DNA of 17,927 nt from DASUZD01 sp036377055. Lineage in GTDB: Bacteria > Actinomycetota > Thermoleophilia > Gaiellales > Gaiellaceae. Below are positions 12,703-17,927 of this stretch, piece by piece. The notes below the pieces were generated by a model. That model was not told the origin of the DNA and made no database searches. It was given only the letters and a program-made list of their open reading frames with translations. The DNA is taken from positions 1 through 17,927 of the forward strand of contig DASUZD010000059.1 in NCBI GenBank assembly GCA_036377055.1, written 5' to 3'. The stretch's first letter is position 1. Every line of letters starts with the position of its first letter. The position numbers and the translations under genes are program-made.

Positions 12703-14739
12703 TCACGCCGGGAGCGCGTTCGTGAGCGCGAAGACCGCGTGGAGCGGGATCGTCACGGTGAGCACGCCGGCCGCGTCGCTCTGCGCGCTCACCGCCGGCG
12801 CCAGCTGCCCGCTGCCGTCGGAATTCCAGACCACGAGCTGGAACGTCGTGTTCGGAGGGAGCCCGCCGAGGCTATAGGGCACCTGCGTCGGCGAGGGAGC
12901 GTTGAGCTGCGCGCCGTCGATGTCGAGCCCGATCACCGTCACCGCGCCGTTCGGGCCCGTGTAGCCGGAGACGAGCGCGTTGCCGAACGAGCCGCCGACG
13001 GACACGACCCTCCAGCCGGGCGCCGTGGTCGACGTGAAGAGCCTGAGGAGGTTGTACGTCGGCCGCGCCGGCCAGCCCTCCTGCGGCGAGCCGATCATGT
13101 AGTACGCCTGCGTGCCGCGGTCGTACTTGCCGAAGTATGCGTCCCACTTCGTGGTCGCGTAGTAGCCGAGGTTCGACGCGAGCAGGTCGAACCACGCGCT
13201 CTGGAAGGCGTTGATGTTCGTCTGCGCGAGCGGCGTCCCGTCCTGCCAAGCGCCTGGATCGACGGGACCGCCCGGATTCCGATTCCCGCGCGGCGAGAAC
13301 TCCGTCACGTACAGCGGCTTGCGTTGTGCCGGCGGCAGCGCGTCCCAGATCTGACGGACCTCCGTAAGCCGCCGCACCAGCTTGGCCGTGTCCCAGTAGT
13401 CCCAGTAGATGTGCACCGACCAGGCGTCGAGCAGGTCGGACATGTTCGACGCGAGGAAGGCGAACCACTGGTCCTGCGTCTGGCCCAGCGGGCTCGGGCT
13501 CCCGACCAGGTCGCCGCCCATGAACCGGATCTGCTCGCGGACGCCGAGGCTCCTCAGGTCGGCGTCGAGCAGCCGGTAGGCCTGCTCGTACTGCTGCATC
13601 GTCGTCCTCGACGAGTTGACCTCGTTCTGGAGCGTCACCCAGCGGAGGCGTGTCAGCCCTCTCGTCCGCACGAGGCCGGCGAGCGTGTTCGCGAGCTTCT
13701 GCATGTTCCCGGCCGGGTCGTCGATCAAGCCGCCCGCCCAGGTCACGTTGATCGTCGACCCCGCCCGCTCCGCAAGCTGCGCCGAGCGGACGAACGACTG
13801 CATCAGGTCCGGGTCGTTGAAGGCGGCGGGGATGAAGAAGAGCCGGACGAAGTTCGGGTGGAGCGCGACCACCTTCGCCTCCATGTCCTTGACGTTGTCC
13901 TCGGTGACGCCGACGTTGCGGCTGATCGCCGCGTAGACGTTCTCGTTGAACTGCGCGCCGTAGCCGGCCAAGTCGGGCACGAGGATCGAGATGGGATCGA
14001 GCTGGAACGACGTGATCTCGACGGTCGCTTGGGCCTGGTCGTTCGCGACCCTCGTCTGCTGTGGCTTGACGCCCGAGATCGCGGCGACGATCGGGTACGC
14101 GCCCTCGGGAGCGAGTGTCACCGGGTAAGAGACGACCTGCGTGCTCCCCGCCGGCACGGTCACGGGCGCAGGCGCGACCGCGGTCGGCCCGATCGTGACC
14201 GCGAGCGAACCGGTGGCCGCGAAGTCGCCGTTCAGCTCCGAGACGCGCACCTGGACCGTGAACGAGGCGTCACGAAGCGCCTGCTTCGGCGCGACGAGCT
14301 TCACGGAGAGGTCGGGGAGCAGCAGGACCTTCACCTGGCCGCGCATGACCTGCTGCTCGACGGTCTGCGCCGTCAGGACGACGACTCGCACTCGCAGGCG
14401 GTCGTGGCGCTTGAGCTTCCTGAGCCGGATCAGCGCCTGCCCGCCCGGGGCGCGCACGTGCGCGTAGGCTCGGGCGCGTCGTTCTCGCGCAGCCTGGATC
14501 ACCACGCGCTTGAGCACGGTCGGGACGCCGCAGGCCGGCGCACGGGAGCGCACCCGCACCGAGAGCTCGGTTCCGTTCTCGCCCTTCAAGGCGGTGAGCT
14601 TCATGAGGAACGGGCGCGCCGGCGGCTTGCACGGGTTCGGCGCCGCAGAGGCACGCGACGCGCCGGCAAACGCGAGCGCCGCCCCGACGCCGACCGCGAA
14701 CGCAATCCTTCTGGACACGACCCCGTTCAACGCGCCCAA
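12703..14739 (-). CDS. Secreted clan GH-A-like glycoside hydrolase with CARDB-like domain
   Basis: A 678-aa exported protein. A twin-Arg-containing signal peptide (about 9-33) ends in ASA-AP. Residues 40-140 are a basic beta-rich region. About 141-243 resemble a CARDB/Ig-like domain (LPDLSVKLVAP to RVANDQAQATVEI). Residues 255-570 look like a (beta/alpha)8 glycosidase: FVRLFF (297-302), the acid/base Asn372-Glu373 in WVTLQNEVNSS, His443 in SVHIYWDYW and the likely nucleophile Glu480 in YVTEFSPRG. This spacing is typical of clan GH-A (GH5/GH39-like); the exact family is not assignable by eye. A beta-sandwich C-terminus (about 575-678) follows. Start TTG 14739 has GGAGGAG seven nt upstream and directly abuts the stop of the ligase fusion. 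It probably trims or remodels a surface or extracellular polysaccharide. Confidence 0.88.
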   Translation of the reverse strand: MGALNGVVSRRIAFAVGVGAALAFAGASRASAAPNPCKPPARPFLMKLTALKGENGTELSVRVRSRAPACGVPTVLKRVVIQAARERRARAYAHVRAPGGQALIRLRKLKRHDRLRVRVVVLTAQTVEQQVMRGQVKVLLLPDLSVKLVAPKQALRDASFTVQVRVSELNGDFAATGSLAVTIGPTAVAPAPVTVPAGSTQVVSYPVTLAPEGAYPIVAAISGVKPQQTRVANDQAQATVEITSFQLDPISILVPDLAGYGAQFNENVYAAISRNVGVTEDNVKDMEAKVVALHPNFVRLFFIPAAFNDPDLMQSFVRSAQLAERAGSTINVTWAGGLIDDPAGNMQKLANTLAGLVRTRGLTRLRWVTLQNEVNSSRTTMQQYEQAYRLLDADLRSLGVREQIRFMGGDLVGSPSPLGQTQDQWFAFLASNMSDLLDAWSVHIYWDYWDTAKLVRRLTEVRQIWDALPPAQRKPLYVTEFSPRGNRNPGGPVDPGAWQDGTPLAQTNINAFQSAWFDLLASNLGYYATTKWDAYFGKYDRGTQAYYMIGSPQEGWPARPTYNLLRLFTSTTAPGWRVVSVGGSFGNALVSGYTGPNGAVTVIGLDIDGAQLNAPSPTQVPYSLGGLPPNTTFQLVVWNSDGSGQLAPAVSAQSDAAGVLTVTIPLHAVFALTNALPA

Positions 14740-17631
14740 TCATGCACTCCTCCGGTTGCCGATCGCGACCCCCGCCGTCGCCGAGGAGCGGTTGCCGGCC
14801 GCGTCCCAGGCCGTGACGCGGAGGCGGTAGTCGCCGTCGGCGAGCCGCGTCGTGTCCCAGTACGCAGCTGTCGGCCGCGCGAAGAGGCGGAACCAGTACG
14901 CGCCGCTGCAATCGCGAGCGTGCAGTCTCAGGCAGGCCACGGCCGGCAGCGCCTCCTCCGTGCCGGGTGCGTAGTGGTAGGCGATCGGCACGGCCTGCGT
15001 CCCCAGCGAATCTCCCAGGAAGACGGCGGCCTGGAAGACCGTCCGGGCGAGAACGCGCCGGCCGTCGCGCTCCCGGATCACCTCCAACGAGACCCCGTAT
15101 GGCGGGCTGGCGGAAAGCAGCTCACGCGGGCCTAGCCGGGACTCCGGGTCGTCGATCCACGCGCGGACGTCGACGCGCCCGGAGACGAGATCGCGCCCGG
15201 CGGCCGTGTCCGGGAACGGCGTCCCCGCTTGAGGGAAGGCGGTGCGCGCACCCGCGATCCAGCGCGGCACGGCCGGCCGGAAGAACTCGATCGCGCGGAT
15301 ACGCGGCGGCTCGTCGTCCGTGTAGGGCCCGAGTTTCATGCCGGGGTGGATCGGGTTCACGTAGACCCGGCGTCCGTAGAGCTGCATCGTCTCGGCCAGG
15401 TGGACGTGCCACAGCCCTTTGCACGTCCAGCCGATCATCTGTCCGGGCCGGACCTCCTGGCCGTGCTCGACTACCGGGTCGACGTGCCAGTAGCTGAAGT
15501 GGTCGATCTCGACCTTGCGGTTGACGCACGGGCCGGTCTCGCGCACTGCGGGGAGCGCGACGTAGCCGCCCTCGATCGCGTAGACCCGGTGCGTGCGACC
15601 CGGGGGAGCACCCGGCTCCGGCCGGTCGTCACGGACGCCGACGTCGATCCCGAAGTGGTAGGCCGGCTCCCCGCCTGCGGCGAGCATTCCCGGCCGCGGG
15701 TCGAGAAACGCGCTGCGGATCGGATGCTGCCGGTGGAGCGGGGCGACCGGCCAGCCGACCCACGCGTCGTCGTAGCCCGGGCGGCGCGTGAGCGAGCCCG
15801 GCGCGAGCAGGAACTGCACGACCTCGGGATCGCGAGGGTCGAGGCGCGCCGCCTCTCTCAGCGCGCGGCGCTGAGCCCGGCCCGTGCTCACCCGCATCAG
15901 GCTGACCCAGGGACGCCACTCTCCCGGGGCCTTGGCGACGGCCTTTCGCAGGCTCGACCGTGCAGCCTCCGGGTCACCCTGTTCGCTCTCCGCGATTCCG
16001 AGCCGCCGCCACGCCTCGGACGACCAGGGCAGCCAGCGAGTCGCCCGCCGGGCCTCGGCAGCCGCCTGCGGCCAGCGATGCGCGTCTGCGGCCCGGGCGC
16101 TCGCCTCGAGGGCGCCGTTTCCGATCAGCCCGACGAAGGCGACCGGGACAAGCGCCAGCGTCGCGGCCAGCACGACGGCGCGTACGCGTCCGGAGAGGCG
16201 CGGTCGCCGCTCGCCGCGCGCCGCCAGCAGGACCGCAGAGCCGCAGAAGAGACCGAGCAGCGTCACCGCCGGCATCTCCCAATCCCAATCGATCCCGGCG
16301 TGGACGAGGAACGCGAGGTAGGCGGCGGACGCGCCCGGCACCAGCGGGTGTGCTCGAGCCTTCGCGGCGCCGGCGAGGGGCACGGCCAGCGCCGCCACGA
16401 GCAGCGCCAGGCCGACGGGCCCGAGCTCCGCCAACGTCTCGAGGTACAGGCTGTGCGCGTCGCGCACGAACGCCGAGGTCCGGCGATGCCGAACCCAGTA
16501 CAGCTCGAACGTCCCTGCGCCGGAACCGAGCGCCGGGTGCGCCTTCCAATCGTTCCAGGCCTGCCGCCACAGCGGCCGGCGGCCGCTCAACGAGAGGGTG
16601 ACGCTCGTGTTCGCCTGTGCGATCGCGAGGCGGCGGTGGCTCCCGCCCGGCGCGTGGCCGAACCGTGGCCGCACGCCGTAGTGCTCGACCGCGGCCGCCG
16701 AGGCCGCGAGCAGCACGACGAGCCCGACGGTGACCGCTCGCCGGCTCGGGTGAAATCGCGGAGCGGCCGTCACCGCGAGCATCGCCGCCGCGGCGGCGAG
16801 CAGCACCGTTCCGAGCGCGAGCAGATGTCCCTCGCGAACCGCGTCGTGCGCGGCGCCGCCCGGGGTCGTCAGCGCATCTGCGCGGGAGCCCAGCCAGAAG
16901 GCGACGGCCGCAACCGGCACGACCGCGGCCAGCGCCCGAAGAAGCTCGACGCGACGGGAGTCGAGCAGGACCATCGCGACGAGCCCGACGGCGAGCGCGC
17001 CCCAAGCCCCGCGGCTGAACGTGAAGAAGATCGTGAGGGCGAAGACGACGACGCCTGCTGCGGCCGACGCGCGCGTGACCCTTGAGCGCCCGTGGGCTGC
17101 GAACGCAACCGCGAGCAACGTCCCGATCGCCGCGACGAGCCCGAGCGCGTTTGGGTAGCCGAGCGGCTCGGAGAGGCGATTGAGGAGTCCCGACGGAAGC
17201 CCGAAGCGGTCCGGAAAGAAGAGCCGGCCGAGCGCGTACGACGACACGACCATCGCTGTGCCGCACGCGGCGGCCAGGAGCTCGGCGACGGACCGTCCGC
17301 GGGCGACGACGAAGACCGTCAGGAGCGCGGCGAAGTAGATCAGGCCCCGTTGTGCCTCCAGGACAGACCGCTCGACGCTCGTCGACCACAGCGCCGACAG
17401 GGCGACCCACCCGACGTAGGCCGCGAACGAGCCGAGCATCGCCCACTCGAGCCTGCTCAGGGACGCGCCGTCGTGCACGAAGAGCCCGATCGCGGCGATC
17501 CACAGCAGCGCGAGGGCGCTCCAGCCCCACTCGCTCGGGAAGTAGCCGCCGTCTCGAAACGCGACCGCGGTGGCGGAGGCGAGGGCGATCGCCGCCAGGG
17601 GCCAATCCGATCGTCGCACGCCCGCCGCCAA
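14740..17631 (-). CDS. O-antigen ligase/polymerase - TPR - M23-like (LytM) - Ig-like fusion protein
   Basis: A 963-aa uninterrupted reading frame. Residues 10-505 are a polytopic O-antigen ligase/Wzy-type membrane protein. TFSRGAWGAL (204-213), GRRPLWRQAWNDW followed by HPALGSGAGTFEL (350-377), and DAHSLYLETLAELGPVGLAL (391-410) match the family core. About 510-605 is a helical TPR-like segment (WPQAAAEARRATRWLP, WRRLGIAESEQGDPEAA, LREAARLDPRDPEVVQF). About 630-765 is an M23/LytM-like domain with His659-Asp663 (HFGIDVG), YAIEGGYV, YWHVD and His742/His744 in WHVHLAE, so HxxxD and HxH are both present. About 775-963 are beta-rich, ending in an Ig-like unit (DTTRLADGDYRLRVTAWDAAGN). The start is TTG 17631 or GTG 17619. 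It lies 16 bp after the Calx-beta gene. The soluble part is presumably extracytoplasmic. Confidence 0.88.
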   Translation of the reverse strand: MAAGVRRSDWPLAAIALASATAVAFRDGGYFPSEWGWSALALLWIAAIGLFVHDGASLSRLEWAMLGSFAAYVGWVALSALWSTSVERSVLEAQRGLIYFAALLTVFVVARGRSVAELLAAACGTAMVVSSYALGRLFFPDRFGLPSGLLNRLSEPLGYPNALGLVAAIGTLLAVAFAAHGRSRVTRASAAAGVVVFALTIFFTFSRGAWGALAVGLVAMVLLDSRRVELLRALAAVVPVAAVAFWLGSRADALTTPGGAAHDAVREGHLLALGTVLLAAAAAMLAVTAAPRFHPSRRAVTVGLVVLLAASAAAVEHYGVRPRFGHAPGGSHRRLAIAQANTSVTLSLSGRRPLWRQAWNDWKAHPALGSGAGTFELYWVRHRRTSAFVRDAHSLYLETLAELGPVGLALLVAALAVPLAGAAKARAHPLVPGASAAYLAFLVHAGIDWDWEMPAVTLLGLFCGSAVLLAARGERRPRLSGRVRAVVLAATLALVPVAFVGLIGNGALEASARAADAHRWPQAAAEARRATRWLPWSSEAWRRLGIAESEQGDPEAARSSLRKAVAKAPGEWRPWVSLMRVSTGRAQRRALREAARLDPRDPEVVQFLLAPGSLTRRPGYDDAWVGWPVAPLHRQHPIRSAFLDPRPGMLAAGGEPAYHFGIDVGVRDDRPEPGAPPGRTHRVYAIEGGYVALPAVRETGPCVNRKVEIDHFSYWHVDPVVEHGQEVRPGQMIGWTCKGLWHVHLAETMQLYGRRVYVNPIHPGMKLGPYTDDEPPRIRAIEFFRPAVPRWIAGARTAFPQAGTPFPDTAAGRDLVSGRVDVRAWIDDPESRLGPRELLSASPPYGVSLEVIRERDGRRVLARTVFQAAVFLGDSLGTQAVPIAYHYAPGTEEALPAVACLRLHARDCSGAYWFRLFARPTAAYWDTTRLADGDYRLRVTAWDAAGNRSSATAGVAIGNRRSA
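14747..14753 (-). promoter_or_regulatory. Shine-Dalgarno that fixes the TTG start of the glycosidase
   Basis: GGAGGAG on the minus strand lies within the last codons of the ligase fusion gene, seven nt before TTG 14739. It also lies only three nt before an out-of-frame ATG (14743), too close to be used. The layout implies coupled translation of the two genes. Confidence 0.7.
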
Positions 17632-17647
17632 CCGCGGGACGGCCGAC

Positions 17648-17927
17648 CTAATCGTCGTCGAGGATGGTGCCGAGGCCCTGCGCGTCCGCGAGGTACGCGT
17701 TCGCGCTCGGATTGGAGAGGTTCACCGCGAACGTCTCGTTCCGCTCGCGCGTCCTGTCGCCCACGACCTGAACGGTGATCGTCTTGACGTTCACGCCGAC
17801 GGGGAAGGTCAGCGTGCCGCTCACGCTCTGAAAGTCGGAGGGCGTCGTCGCCGTTCCTGCCGCAGACGCGTAGTCGACGGTCACCGGTGCGAGCGGGTTC
17901 CCGGAGAGGGCGACGACGAACGTGAAG
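17648..17927 (-). CDS. Calx-beta domain protein, C-terminal fragment (cut by the window edge)
   Basis: The visible 92 codons form one nearly complete Calx-beta repeat ending the protein. The order is FTFVVALSG, PVTVDYASAAGTATTPSDF, VSGTLTFPVG, KTITVQVVGD, ERNETFAVNLSNPS and finally GLGTILDDD directly before the stop. Acidic residues in the DxD-rich turns are the calcium-binding positions of the family. Such repeats occur in large secreted or surface adhesins, so more repeats and a signal peptide are expected beyond the window. An apparent internal start (GTG 17884) is not the true start because homology continues upstream to the edge. First visible gene of the envelope operon; the ligase fusion follows after 16 bp. 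Confidence 0.92.
   Translation of the reverse strand, partial: FTFVVALSGNPLAPVTVDYASAAGTATTPSDFQSVSGTLTFPVGVNVKTITVQVVGDRTRERNETFAVNLSNPSANAYLADAQGLGTILDDD

Noticed and set aside
12184..15135. Plus-strand open frame of 983 codons opposite the glycosidase and the end of the ligase fusion
   Set aside because: It starts inside the GNAT gene in another frame, has an Arg-rich composition with no domain, and lies antisense to clearly conserved proteins. It is a high-GC shadow frame.
16200..16700. Possible artificial join between a ligase gene and a peptidase gene
   Set aside because: No stop, no change of frame and no change in composition were seen between the ligase core, the TPR-like helices and the M23-like part, so it is kept as one gene, with the caveat stated in the findings.
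15229..17085. Plus-strand 618-codon frame opposite the ligase fusion
   Set aside because: Arg/Asp-rich composition typical of antisense frames in 70% G+C DNA; no domain or initiation signal.
1..17927. CRISPR array, tRNA, rRNA, transposase or phage genes
   Set aside because: No regularly spaced repeats, no cloverleaf-like or rRNA-like segments, and no recognisable mobile-element protein were found on either strand.

Overview
The window is about 70% G+C, gene-dense and rich in GTG and TTG starts. Its protein content (DHA2 exporter, CtaG, Fe-S-type PurF, F420 reductase-like protein) suggests a high-GC actinobacterium, most plausibly the Thermoleophilia (Gaiellales/Solirubrobacterales). That placement is inferred from protein character, not from a marker search. 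No tRNA, rRNA, CRISPR array, insertion sequence or replication origin is visible, and no gene-free stretch reaches 300 bp.

Layout. (1) 1-174 (-) is the N-terminus of a PLP-dependent cysteine/cystathionine synthase; 212-769 (+) is an F420/NADP oxidoreductase-like protein with no ordinary start codon. (2) 875-2308 (-) is a 14-TM DHA2-type exporter whose promoter lies inside a perfect 10+10 bp inverted repeat. (3) 2512-10862 is a purine biosynthesis region on the - strand: purL-purF (10862-7387) and, further down, purM-purN-purH (5485-2512). Between them lie a VOC/glyoxalase-fold gene (5612-6223, -) and a plus-strand pair, ctaG plus a small membrane protein (6249-7386). (4) 10954-12698 (+) is an EamA transporter overlapping a GNAT-NTF2-like fusion. 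(5) 12703-17927 (-) is an envelope/exopolysaccharide-type operon running in from the right edge: a Calx-beta protein, a 963-aa O-antigen-ligase/TPR/M23-like fusion, and a secreted clan GH-A-like glycosidase with a CARDB-like domain.

How the genes work together. PurF, PurN, PurL, PurM and PurH cover steps 1, 3, 4, 5, 9 and 10 of IMP synthesis. purS and purQ, which usually sit upstream of purL, are absent and must lie elsewhere. purM/purN overlap by 3-4 nt, purN/purH by 13 nt and purL/purF by 1 nt, indicating translational coupling. Several transcription units (purL, purM, the VOC gene, ctaG, the GNAT gene) start with TTG or GTG placed 6-8 nt after a TAnnnT hexamer and have no convincing Shine-Dalgarno, which suggests leaderless mRNAs.

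The most unusual content is the envelope operon, where polysaccharide polymerase/ligase, TPR, M23-like and Ig-like modules are joined in one polypeptide and followed with no gap by a secreted glycosidase. Next come the GNAT-NTF2 fusion and the 25-bp divergent promoter between the VOC gene and ctaG.
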